DNA of 64,000 nt from NCBI GenBank assembly GCA_038373865.1, contig JAXGGA010005831.1, forward strand, positions 1 through 64,000. The letters run 5' to 3'. Under the pieces are notes generated by a model. It searched no databases. It worked only from the letters and a program-made list of their open reading frames with translations, and was not told where the DNA came from. Positions 21,801 through 32,528 of this stretch are shown here, piece after piece. Source of the DNA: Uloborus plumipes (lineage: Eukaryota > Arthropoda > Arachnida > Araneae > Uloboridae). The position numbers and the translations under genes were made by a program. Every line of letters begins with the position of its first letter. Positions within the stretch are counted from its first letter, which is position 1.

Positions 21801-24507
21801 ATTCTTTACAAACTGAGAGAATACGCAGGAGCTAAACTCTTAAAAGAAATGTCTCTCCCCTTCTGTTTAAATATTTAAAAGCTTCATCGACACAGAAAGC
21901 CACTTGGAGCTCTTTCAATTAGATCTTCAAAGAAAGTGTTTGTGAAAAAGTATGCGAGAGAGAGAGTATTTTAAACTTATTCAGGAAATAAAAACGTTAT
22001 TTTCTAAGCAACTACGGAGAACAGCAACTTTATAAAAAGCAATTCTTAACAAAGTTTTCACAGTTCTTAAAAAAGAAGTACTTTTAATGCACGTAAAATT
22101 TACAAAAAAAAAGTTAATTTATTTTGATTATTGATCTCATGCTTAAATTGGTTTATACATAAAACTAAGCATATACATTTTTGTGTAAGAATTTTGTTCA
22201 GAGCTGTATATTTTACAGCTTTTCTGTATGCAAATGCCGATGTTTTAACATAACTTATCATGACGTTAGCATCTTAGTATGCTATTTTTGCTTTCAGTCA
22301 TTCGTTAAAATTAGTAAATAAAAACCCTTTTTAGACCACTAACAAAATATTTAGAGCACACGTCAAAATGGCGACGTTAGTTTTGGGTAAGTCATCCACA
22401 AATGTTGCAAAAATAGCATCGTGGGTGACAAGTTTAACTACTGTAATATTTTTTCGATTCGTTATAATTTATTAATCAGATATTATTTAGAGTATATTTT
22501 GAGGTATGTGCTGTTTTCACTTAAAAATGACATATTCAGGTTCAAATGTAAATGAAGAGTATTTTTGAAGTAGAATGTGGAGCGAAATGAAATAATTAAG
22601 CTAAGTCTCTTTTTTTTTTCAAAATGGGAAAATTAGAATTTTTTTAACAATCTAGTTTATAAGGATATAATAATAAGTTTTATAATAAAACTTGCACTAA
22701 ATTAATATGATGACCCTTTATTCAATTGATAAAATAAATCTACAATCTTGTTAAAAATTACTTTGCCGCTTCCTGAAAATCGTTCACCACTCTTAAATTT
22801 AGACATTTGAAGTTTTTTAAATTTTAAAGTTTTGTCTAAAACGCTCTGTTTCTCTCTTATTTTGAGTTTGAGTTGAAAATTACAAGATACTTTACGTACA
22901 AACATACAAGAGTGACATCGACTCCACACGCGTTTTGGGTTTAAAAAAAAACTAAACGGGATAGGAATACAATTTACGCCAATTTTAAATGTAAACCACT
23001 GGGTCTCAAGTAACAAAATGCATAATTTGAGATAATGGTCGATTTTTGACATAAATACCGATGCAGTAGGAAACAATAGGCCATCGATCACTACTTTATT
23101 AATGTATCTACCTATCAAATTTTACAAAATATGAAAAAAAAAATGTCAGACTTGGCCAATATTCGCGAATTAGTCAGTAGCATTTAATGACAATTGAAAC
23201 ATAACAGTTTACCAAACACGTAGTGAGGATATTCATCTTCTCTTTGAAAATCTTAAAGGGATTTTCCCTGTGTCTTATTAATTGAATGTGCCACATTAAG
23301 ACAATAAAGTTAGTTGAAATATTTTTTGCAGATAATACATAAATAGTGAAATAAATGCACATTTCTAATCTTTAACAATTTCAAAACTGTATTTTATTAT
23401 ATCCAGAGATTCAAAAATACTCTTAAGCAGAGTTTATTTTTTTAAGTATCAAACCATTTCATAAACTTCAGTATAAATACGGTAGACAGCTATAATCTGA
23501 CGCCAACTTATTACGTTTTATATACAGCAAGAATAAATAGAGCATGAGACGTACAGATAAAGTTCAAAATTATTTGGCCTCTTGCCACTGTGAATTTTTC
23601 TTATTTACAGTAATATGAGTAGTTTCCTTAGATTTGATATTTTGTGTTCTAAACTTTGCAAAATTTTAATAATAAGTGATGAGAATTTATATTTTTGTGA
23701 TGAAAATAGTTTATACGCTTATGTAGAACCCAATGAATAAAGAGAATGGTTAAGTAGAGAAGTACTAAAATGTAAGGAATGCTTGCATTTTTTTTAACTT
23801 AAGTTTTTCAAGGTTTTCTTAAGTAACGCAAAGTTAGCAGAGATTTAGTGTGCAGTATAATCGAACTTTCTGAGCATTTTTTCTTCAGATTTATTTCTGT
23901 CTGACCTTCAAAATGTTTAATTTTAGGAAATATTGAATGTTATCTTCTATTCAACAGCGATATCCCTGCCAATGAGTATAAAGCAAATGTACGCATCGCT
24001 CATTAATTTACACGCACATATGCAAAAAACAAAACCTCCACCAGCAACTACCAATTCAAATAATTTGAAGTAATAACCATGATTATCGTCTTTCTCATAT
24101 TGTTACGAGAGTTTTAGATAAATGAAATTAATGGTAAATGATTAATGTTTCGAAAAATAAGAAAAAAAATGAATCTTTCTACCACCAGCTAATCAGCGTT
24201 ATAGTTTGAACCATAAATGACAGCCATACATAGCCTGATTAAATAGGGCTCGTTAAATTATTTTGAGATTTTTCATTAATTTATTACCATTCTTTCATAA
24301 CTTACATAACATTATTGCGGTAAAGCTAGATTAATAAGACTTATAAAAATACCAATTGGAGAGATAAATATTCAGCGTTTCTCCCGGAAAAGATTAATTT
24401 ATCATACAATTCTACCAGCGGGTTTAGTGTCCTAATTAATCAAACACAAAAGTTACACTATTTGATTTATTCATATTAAAACAAGAAGTTCTGTCAAGAA
24501 CTAAACG
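18886..24507. other. Long AT-rich stretch with little structure
   Basis: No convincing gene. A possible pogo/Tigger-type terminus, ACAGTAGAACTCCAATT, starts near 21247 but no partner end was found. The reading frames at 19185-19454 and 22702-23118 (minus) show no recognisable domain, have a lysine/phenylalanine bias typical of AT-rich chance frames, and were not called. Confidence 0.5.
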
Positions 24508-25165
24508 AGCCTACTTTCCCGTACATCGACATCGACATTCTCGCATCTGATCATTATTCTCTTGATTATCTGAGACTGAAAATTATGTCAAACATACCTT
24601 TTTAGCACTTAGAGCTGATTTCGAAAAGCAAAATACACCCCTCTCATCAGATGAAATAGACACGTAAAAAGTAATTAACGAATAAATAAAGTTTTGCCGC
24701 ACCTTTTAAAGAGTAAATGTTACAGTTCCTCCTTAGAAAAAATCCTCCATCGTTTTCAAAAATAAATAAATAAATAAATAAAAGTACAAAGAGCATCAAA
24801 ACACATTTTATCAAAGAAAGAAAAAAAAAAAGAAAAAAAAACTCGTCCGTTAATAAAATGTCTCGAATTTCACTTTTAATCCGTTGCCAGTTGTTAAATA
24901 TAAATAATAAAATTTTCTCGTTTTGTTCTGTTACAAAAAAAAATCGTCTGCCAAAAAAATAATAATAAATAAAAAAAACAAATGAATAAATAAACAAAAA
25001 ATCGTCTGCACAGTCAGTCATTTTTTTTCTGAGCCTGCATTTCCGCCATGTTTGCGGAGTCGGAGTCGGAATCAGAGTCCTCATAGAAGAATTCTCAGAA
25101 AAGTACTTTACAAACATTACTTATCAAAACCATTTTCTTACAAAGTTAGTTTGAAGGAGATCCGA

Positions 25166-25735
25166 CGAAAAATTGTTCAAATCGAAAAATCAAATATGGG
25201 AATGAGCTGTACTCGCCGAGATCTTTCGAACAAAAAAAAGTTTATTCCATTCGGACTGCTCACTCAAAAGTTATTAGGTTGAGAAAGGCCGCTTGAACGG
25301 TTCAATGTTGAACCAAAAATGCTCAAATTGAAAATTTAAATACGGTAATAAAGTATCCTTGCCGAGATGCTTCGAACAAAAAGAAGTTTATTTAAATCGG
25401 ACTGTTCATTCAAAAGTTATTAGGGGTGACAGCTTGTTTGAACGGTTCAATGTTGAACGAAAAATTGCTCAAATCGAAAATGTAGATACGGGAATGAAGT
25501 ATCCTTGAAAAGATCTTTCGAACAAAAAAAAGTTTGTTCAAATCGGACTGTTCACTCAAAAGTTAGCATCGCGGGACAGGTTATTTGAACGGTTCAAAGT
25601 TGAACGAAATATTGTTCAAATCGAAAAATCAAATATGGGAATGAGCTGTACTCGCCGAGATCTTTCCAACAAAAAAAAGTTTGTCCAAATCGGAATGATC
25701 ATTCAAAAGTTATTAGGGGGGACAGACAGACCGAC
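25166..25735. repeat. Four-copy tandem repeat, unit about 146 bp
   Basis: Units begin near 25166, 25311, 25456 and 25602. Each contains GCTCAAATCGAAAA or its variant, GGGAATGA, GATCTTTCGAACAAAAA, CAAATCGGACTGTTCA and CTCAAAAGTTATTAGG, then GAACGGTTCAATGTTGAACG. Units 1 and 4 resemble each other more than the middle pair, which suggests more than one round of duplication. Open frames across it are by-products. Confidence 0.9.
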
Positions 25736-25768
25736 CGACCGACAGACTGACCGACAGACCGACCGACA
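25720..25768. repeat. (GACA/GACC)n microsatellite
   Basis: About a dozen tetranucleotides GACA or GACC directly after the last 146-bp unit. Confidence 0.9.
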
Positions 25769-25844
25769 CACAAATTCCCCATCTCAATAACCCTACTTTC
25801 AAATTTTTAATTCTTCGATTTTCATTTTACCTTTTTATTTTTTA

Positions 25845-25905
25845 ACTTGGCGATATTTTTTGGACTTGGCGATATTTTTTTACCTTGGCGATATTTTTTA
25901 GATGC
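25845..25905. repeat. Three-copy TTGGCGATATTTTTT short tandem repeat
   Basis: ACTTGGCGATATTTTTT or ACCTTGGCGATATTTTTT occurs three times at a spacing of 18-19 bp. Confidence 0.9.
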
Positions 25906-25955
25906 ATTAAGCTACTTTTTTCGTCTTTCTTTTAATTTTAACCGGAAAGTAGGCT

Positions 25956-26519
25956 AAAAAGGGAATTGTTTTCATATTTTCCACTGTTGGTGTTTAATTT
26001 ATTACGCTCTGACTTTTTAAATGCAAATTTTATTGATAATAAAATTTGCATTTAAATTTGCACATCACATGCAAACTATAATACTAAATACAGCTACGCA
26101 AACTACTGGTTTATCAGCTATAGAAAAAGTTGGTCAAGAGTACCAAAGGTAACGAATAATCTTCAAACAACCGCCAGGTTCCGGTGTCAGTATATTTTCC
26201 TCTAATTAAAATATAGTGATCGATTTTTCCAAATTGAACTCATGCCAAAAGCAATACATAACGTTTATAACTGAATAATTATTGAATTTATTATTTCGAA
26301 AAGCTTTCACTTTTGCCAAGATGAAGAATTTATTTCTAAGGAGAGAACAAATACATATGATTATAAGCTATACTAATATGACATTTTATATCAGATGCAA
26401 TACGTAGACTTTGATAAGATTTCCCATCTTTCAATTGGTTGCATTCATACTATTGGTCACGTGTTTTGATACAATTTCTTTTTTATTTGCACAGATTAGT
26501 TTTTTTTTAAATGTGTATT
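25956..26519. other. Upstream flank of the methyltransferase gene
   Basis: AT-rich. Contains the 16-bp-stem palindrome AAATGCAAATTTTATT/AATAAAATTTGCATTT (26019-26053). No core promoter element could be assigned with confidence. Confidence 0.5.
26019..26053. repeat. Short perfect palindrome
   Basis: AAATGCAAATTTTATT (26019-26034) pairs exactly with 26038-26053 around a 3-base loop. Each arm includes ATGCAAAT, the octamer recognised by POU-domain factors, but this could be chance in AT-rich DNA. Confidence 0.8.
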
Positions 26520-26627
26520 CCCAAGTAGCACACTTCATTTTTTAAAGGTTGTAAAATGGTTATTAACGTTGTAACAACCGCTTAAAAACATTTATAAAAC
26601 GTTTAAAGGTTATTTGTGCTACCTGGG
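26520..26627. mobile_element. 108-bp MITE, CCCAGGTAGCACA family, upstream of exon 1
   Basis: It begins CCCAAGTAGCACACTTC and ends TTGTGCTACCTGGG, forming short inverted repeats. Reverse-complemented, it aligns along its length with the 108-bp element at 55444-55551 (shared blocks ACGTTTTATAAA, AACGTTAATAACCATTTTAC, AACCTTTAAAAAA). A third, weaker copy is at 39146-39250. It ends 109 bp before the start codon of the methyltransferase gene, so it may lie in the promoter or 5' UTR. Confidence 0.85.
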
Positions 26628-26736
26628 TTATTTCTCCAAAAATAAATGCCCCTTTAATGTTATTTTTCAGAGGAAGCAACCAAATTCCTTTGAGAAATAC
26701 GAAATCTTCTTTTGCCGGACCAAAGTTAATTGAAAG

Positions 26737-26953
26737 ATGCTCAGCAACGATGGCGATTACCAAAAGATCATGAACTCGGATGAAATTTCCAGTTCTGAGA
26801 GGTGCTCAAGGTCAATAGCTCTGGAGCACGACTATGTTCATCAAGTCTATGAAAAAATAGGAAGAGATTTAGCTTCGGTGCAAGATCCTTTGCAGAGTAT
26901 AGTGGAAAGTTTCTTGAATGACTTGGAGCCGGGTAGTTTCGTTGCTGATGTGG
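26737..26953 (+). CDS. TRM9/TRMT9B-like SAM-dependent methyltransferase, coding exon 1
   Basis: The exon encodes residues 1-72 plus one base of codon 73. It contains LEHDYVHQVYEKIGRDLAS, ending in LEPGSFVADVG, the start of the SAM-binding motif I. This matches the entry helix and first strand of the Trm9/ALKBH8/TRMT9B methyltransferase family, which use SAM and are linked to tRNA wobble-uridine modification or, for TRMT9B, related but less clear roles. The start ATG at 26737 follows an in-frame TGA (26731-26733); a second ATG lies at codon 12. The donor is G|GTAAGT at 26953/26954. No AlkB or RRM domain precedes it, which favours a TRM9/TRMT9B-type protein over ALKBH8, although upstream exons cannot be excluded. 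Confidence 0.9.
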
Positions 26954-27019
26954 GTAAGTACAAATTAGAGTATCTAATCTTTTGCAGTGTGGAAAAAAAC
27001 ATTAACTGTGAAAGTTCTT

Positions 27020-27070
27020 AACTATGAGACTATGAGTTCCTAACTATGAGTTTTTAACCATGAGAATTCC
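27020..27070. repeat. Short AACTATGAG tandem repeat
   Basis: AACTATGAG, or close variants, occurs about four times just inside the intron. Confidence 0.6.
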
Positions 27071-27346
27071 TAAAAATCGCAAAATATAAAAAACATGTCT
27101 CTCGGTTTTATAATGTATTCCTTGAAATGTTTTTACTTGTGCAAGCTACATATCAGATTATCAAAAGCGACATTGTACTGATATATACATAAATCAACTT
27201 AGGTAAGAAAAAATAATAATACATTTTTTTTTTGAATGTGCTTTTTTTTAATCAAATGAAACATAAACTAGTGACAAAATAATACTTTTAATAATGGTGC
27301 TAATAATAAATAAAAGATAAAAATATACAATTTTTTTAATTATTAA

Positions 27347-27842
27347 CCCATTAATGTCTAACATTTTTTTCCCAATGGTATTTTGTATACTGGTTACAAA
27401 CAGTGTTTAATGGACAGAAAAGATAATAAAAAATATATTATGTAAAAAAGGAAGTTTTTATTAAGAAAAAAAAATCGTCGCTTAAAAGTTACTATAGACC
27501 CCAGAGGGTACATATTTTTTTTCTGCCTGCGATATATTTAAAAAGACGTTTTATAAGAAGTAGTAAAATCATCAATTAACATAAACTGGGAAGCTGGGAA
27601 TAACTTTGAAAACTTAGTTTTTTTTTCTTGAGATTGTGAACGATGTGATTTTTGATAAAGATCATATTAAAACTGCTACAGAACACACTTTACAATGGTT
27701 ATATGCTGCAATCTGTTAATAACGCATTGAAACAATACCAAGATACTAATTGAACACTATTATTTGGTTGAAATGTTCATTTGGGGGAAATTCATACCCT
27801 TTTTTGTACCGTCCCTAAAAAGGGATGCTAGGCATTAATGGG
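27347..27842. mobile_element. piggyBac-like TTAA MITE, family CCCATTAATG
   Basis: Flanked by perfect TTAA on both sides (27343-27346 and 27843-27846). It starts CCCATTAATGTCTAACATTT and ends GCTAGGCATTAATGGG. It aligns with 58331-58832 along its whole length (shared TTTTGTATACTGGTTACAAA, ACTGGGAAGCTGGGAATAAC, CCGTCCCTAAAAAGGGA). It has no coding capacity. Confidence 0.9.
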
Positions 27843-27846
27843 TTAA

Positions 27847-30800
27847 CAGAACTTTTATAAATTGATAAAATTAAAAATTACAACTATAAGCGTTTGAAAT
27901 TTAGAAAAAATCACAATTATTCACTTAGTTAACAAAAAAAAAAGGAACGTCCTAAATTTGCCTGAATGTTCATGCACTGGTTTTCAATAAATAAGTGTAG
28001 CTTTTTAGCAAGTTTAAAATTGTTTCTATGCGTAAATAACAGTGACAAAATTATACACAAGAGCTGCTAGAAATGTTCATATGTGTGCCTCCCTTTCCCT
28101 TTAGTAAATTTTTAAAAACTTTGAGCTAACTCCTAGAGGGCTAAAACGCATTATTCCTACACTCTTTTTATTTTAATTCATTGTTACCGACATTCTATAA
28201 GTTCGAAATGGAAAAATCGGGGGCCAAAACATCCCGACCGAACCGGCCAGTACCGAAACGACCGAAGCCGAAAAAGTCACACCGAAAAGCAAACCGGATT
28301 ATTTACCACTGAAATTTCTTTAATGTACATTTAAAATTCAAAAGTACAATGCCATTGCGCTTATTAAATTTTTTCTGAATATGGTATATTAAATTAACTT
28401 TCCCAGTTTTTTTACAGTGGGTTTATTTGAGTATTATTTTAAGCAACATTTATATATATATTGTCAGAAATGTGAGGATAAAATTAACTTCTACGTTTCT
28501 TGGAATTAAAACAGTGAAACAAATTTCAAGTGGAAAAAACATTGTCAATCTCTCTCTAGTCACTCTATTTATCTACTCTATTCACTGTACTTAGACAATT
28601 ATTATACAGCTCTATCGCAAACTCTTGATTTGATCATGTCGTTGTATGAATAATGGATCAATTGAAAATGATTTTACAGCTATTCGGGCAGTCACATATT
28701 TAATTACGTTAAAATTAACTTTAAAATACTTAAAGAAATTTTTAGAATTCAAAATGAATAACCATTTATAGAATATATTCCTCTCTTTTGATTCAGCTCG
28801 TGAATTATTACAACATAATTTTATGGGGGAAAAATGTGTACTTTAAAAGAAATTCATTTCCCAAAGAACGAAACGTTACTATGAAATAACTTTTCATTTA
28901 TTTCCTTTAAAGAACGATATTCCAATATTTTATTTGACGCCACAAAATGAAATTCAATTTTCAAAGTATAAATAAAATCCAACCTTTTCAATCAGTGGCA
29001 TTGCAGCCAATAGTTGTGTAAGATTAAGGTTCAATATTTTCTAGAACATGTTTTATACATAAATGCATTTTCTATTGAATGAAGAATGTTATAGCTGTCG
29101 TTTCATTTTGTGGTCGAAATTCAATTTTTATGCCTGATTACGTAGCAGAAATAGTTTTGTCATGTAACTATTAAATATATTATAGTAATTGAAAACAGCC
29201 ACTGGCTCCAGATGATGCTCCTAACAACAAAAAAGTAAACACCTCTTTTAAACAAAAAGTTTAGAATTTTATTAAACCATCATATTAAAGAAATTCGAAA
29301 TTGTAACGGTGTTTGTATGAATATCATTATAATTAAACATTATAATTTAACAACAAAACGTGATTTACGAAAAAATGCTAGAAGGCTAAAACGACGTGGA
29401 TTCAAATTCGGGCCTTAACATTTCTAATGTAGCTTTCCAACCCTAGAGTCAAATTGGTTTACATCATGCATTTAGTTTGGCGTTTATCATTCTTTCGTTC
29501 TACTGTAACATAACTCTCTCTCTCTCTTTTTTTTTTTTTCAAAACTTGATTTGCACTAATTAAACATTTTCCGTGAAATATTTTTCACGAAATATACTAT
29601 ACAAGGCTTACATTATTTTAATCTGGAATTCTTGTAAGCAGTCAAACAACTTTATTTCAGGAAATAAATAACTTTAAATTAAAACTCCGCAAACAGCTTT
29701 GTTTTTTCTTCTTCTCTTCTGCTTTAATGGAGTGGTATAGTTAAACTGAGATTAATTAAAACACTTTTATGGTTTGGATTAACACTATTTAAAAGTAATT
29801 GATTTTTCAAAGAAGGGTTCTGGCATGTGTAGCTGTCGTTACCACCATCTTCTTAACCCGTTTAAGGTAATATTCCAAGTCTAACAAAAATAAATTAATA
29901 AATAAAAAAATCCTTCAAAATATGTTTTAAAATATTCACAGGGACATTTTAATCCTCTTTTTTTCTTCTTTTTTTTGCTGGTAGGTTTGCTTCAAACGAA
30001 TTTTATCTAAAAAGTAATACAAAGTTGAACACGGATAAAAATGGTTTTTATTCTTCTCAGTTGTTCAAAGGGTATTTTTAAAAACCCGAATGGATGGGAG
30101 GACACATGAAACATGAAAAAAAAGTTAACGATCAAGTAAAAAAGCGAATACAATTATGGGGACCAAGAACACTAGTACATAAAACTGGTAGTCTGATTCC
30201 AATCACTTGACACACTAATATTAAGGGTATTGTATTTTAGTTTTTAACCAAATGTCTCATTGCGACAAAGAGAACAGGTCCGTTTATGGGATAATTCAGC
30301 CCAGCTTATGTTTTAATCACGTCTTGTAATTATGATTCTATCGAGTAGCTCACAAAAGTTATGCGGTTAACAATCGGCCGATGGGCCACACGTTGACTAC
30401 CGTTGCTCTAGAACTTCTTATATTAATAAGCAAATTACAGTCGCCATTTACACCCTAGTATCTTGAGTAAATTAGAGAAAGATTTAATCGCTAACAAAAA
30501 ATCCTTAAATCAAAACTTTCATACCCAGTCTTTCTTTGTAAGCATTGTCTTTATTTAATTTTCAGTGTGCCCAAGAGGTATGCCACCGTGCTAAGCACAA
30601 AAGTCGCATCGCATCTACACTTTTTAACAAAATTAAATTATTTGCCACCAGTGGTTCTTTGTAACTTACTTGACCCGAATACAATGCGTTAGAGTAATTT
30701 GAAAACGGGAAATATTTTTTTAAAAAAATCTGAAGAAGTACCTTTTAAATCAAATACATGAAGGCTCCAAACTTTAAACAGCAATATCTCGGTTACTACT

Positions 30801-32460
30801 TTTGCGCTTGTCACGGCAGTATCAAAAAATTTAATATCCCAAGTTATCTTACACCAAGTGCTTATCATTTATCTGACATACTTTAAGTAGATTAGCCGTG
30901 TCTCTTTATGTCTAAGTTAATTTTCTTCGTTAACATATATGGATTTTTTAAACTAACAAATATTTTTCGTTAGGGAAAAAAATCATAAGTTGTAAGGCCA
31001 TAAGCCTCTTTCGGAGGAAAACATACAATGATTAAATTTTTCAGTCCTTTTAAAAATAATAGAAGTATACGTCATTGTTGAGCATCTGAAAATAAACAGA
31101 AATTTAAGCTTTATATTTCATTATTTTAAGATATAAAAGTTTAAATTATCTTCAATTTTTAAAGAGCAGGTTGTTGTTTTAACTGAATATGCTATTTTGT
31201 AAAGAAAAATAATGAACATTCTTTCTAAATATAGCTATTAGAAACTCTATTGTTAGAGTTTAGAGCTTTACATTTTTTATTCAAAGATTTAAGTACATAA
31301 ACCACGTTTTAAAGATAAAATTTTTAAGTTTGAAGTGAAATAAATATGTGTGCAACTCATAATACGACCTTTATTACCCCGAAATACTGGTATCAATATT
31401 TGTGATTAATTTCAAATTCATTTAAAACACAATTTAAAAACAAATATTTTTTCAACAGTAAAACTTTGCTATAAAATAGTTGAAGGTAAGAAGTACTGGC
31501 AACATGGAGGCCAGTACTTTTTAATGTACAATTTCAAGAAAAAAATTAACAGTGTACTGTTACACCACTAGCACGCATATAAATCTTTATTTTGAAATAC
31601 AAATTTTTTAAGAAAATGTAGTACTTACTATTATGAAACATAATGGTTCCTTATATTCCAATATATAAAAATTAAAAGCAAAAATTTTCAATTTAGGAAT
31701 AGCGTACAAAAATATGCTGCTGAAAAGGGCCCATTTGTGCACATTGCTTGAGCAACTATTGAGATTAAACAGCTCCACAAATTCCGATGCATAATAAAAA
31801 TATCTAAACAATGGTAAATATATCGTCGACACCGTGCTAAATTAACGAATATGAAAAATCGCTTTTTTCAAGTTCAATTTTCAAGTTCGAGTTTACAAAT
31901 AATTAAAATTAAAATGATACCTTAGAACAATAGTTTTACACTTACAGATATATCTATAAAAACTCAAAAAATGAAAATAATCAAACACGTCAGGTGGGAA
32001 AAAATTATATTCAGTGTTTTAGCTCGAAAATTGCCAATTTTCACATTCGTATTTTTAGCATGGTGCCGACGCTATACTCAAATTCAACATAAAATGTTAC
32101 TCCATCATAGGTTTCATGCAGTCAAACCAAAACCAAAAGTAAGGTGCAAAAATCTTTAGAGAATTCTATCCCTCTGAAAAGAGAAAATTATAATACTGCT
32201 ACTGTAAGGAAAATTGAATCTAAAAGGGTATTTGGATAAATAAAAGTCTTGTTAAATACAACTTCACATATTGTTGATCTAGCCTATTTTCTGTTACCAC
32301 TCTAGAACTTCCTTATTTCTTTATCAAACTCTGATTTATCTCACACTTTTATGCTTATTGTACCGTCTATTGTCAAAAAAAAATAAGACCCACTGACTAA
32401 TTTTTTCCCGTCTTTGATTGTACATTGTTTCAACAAATACCATTCGAAGGATCAGAGGCA
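27847..32460. other. Intronic AT-rich stretch, little structure
   Basis: No gene seen. A CCGA-rich patch (about 28229-28300: CCCGACCGAACCGG, ACCGAAACGACCGAAGCCGA) may be the subterminal repeat zone of a decayed DNA transposon, but no partner end was found. A TC run lies near 29514-29527. Confidence 0.5.
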
Positions 32461-32528
32461 GTGGCATTGTTGGGTAGAGCGTAGCACTTGAAACGCAAAG
32501 ATCATAGGTTCGATCCTGCTATTTGGTA
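32461..32528 (+). pseudogene. tRNA-like sequence (pseudo-tRNA or SINE head)
   Basis: GTTGGGTAGAGCGTAGCACT resembles a tRNA D-arm/A-box region, and ATAGGTTCGATCCTG resembles the T-arm/B-box at the expected distance. CTTGAAA could serve as an anticodon loop (TGA). The stems do not pair well, and no clean acceptor stem or poly-A tail was found, so it is unlikely to be a working tRNA gene. Confidence 0.5.

Larger units (their letters stand above)
24508..25955. mobile_element. Possible TIR-bounded repeat element carrying a 146-bp tandem array
   Basis: AGCCTACTTTCC at 24508-24519 is matched in inverted orientation by GGAAAGTAGGCT at 25944-25955. Between them lie a GGAGTC-type short repeat (about 25056-25080), a four-copy 146-bp tandem array, a GACA/GACC microsatellite and a threefold TTGGCGATATTTTTT repeat. 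The short inverted match could mark element ends, but no target duplication was found, so the boundaries are tentative. Confidence 0.45.

Noticed and set aside
22702..23118. 138-codon minus frame
   Set aside because: It has no recognisable motif, is biased in K, F, S and I, and shows no splice or start context. At this AT content a frame of this length can occur by chance.
24647..25117. 156-codon minus frame rich in F, L, I and Y
   Set aside because: Composition follows the AAATA/AAAAAG-rich DNA; there is no domain, and the frame crosses simple repeats and a GGAGTC repeat.
25166..25735. Regularly spaced repeats considered as a CRISPR array
   Set aside because: The units are 146-bp tandem duplications without a short constant repeat alternating with unique spacers, and the genome is eukaryotic.
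32461..32528. Functional tRNA gene
   Set aside because: A- and B-box-like motifs are present, but the anticodon, T-arm and acceptor stems do not pair properly.
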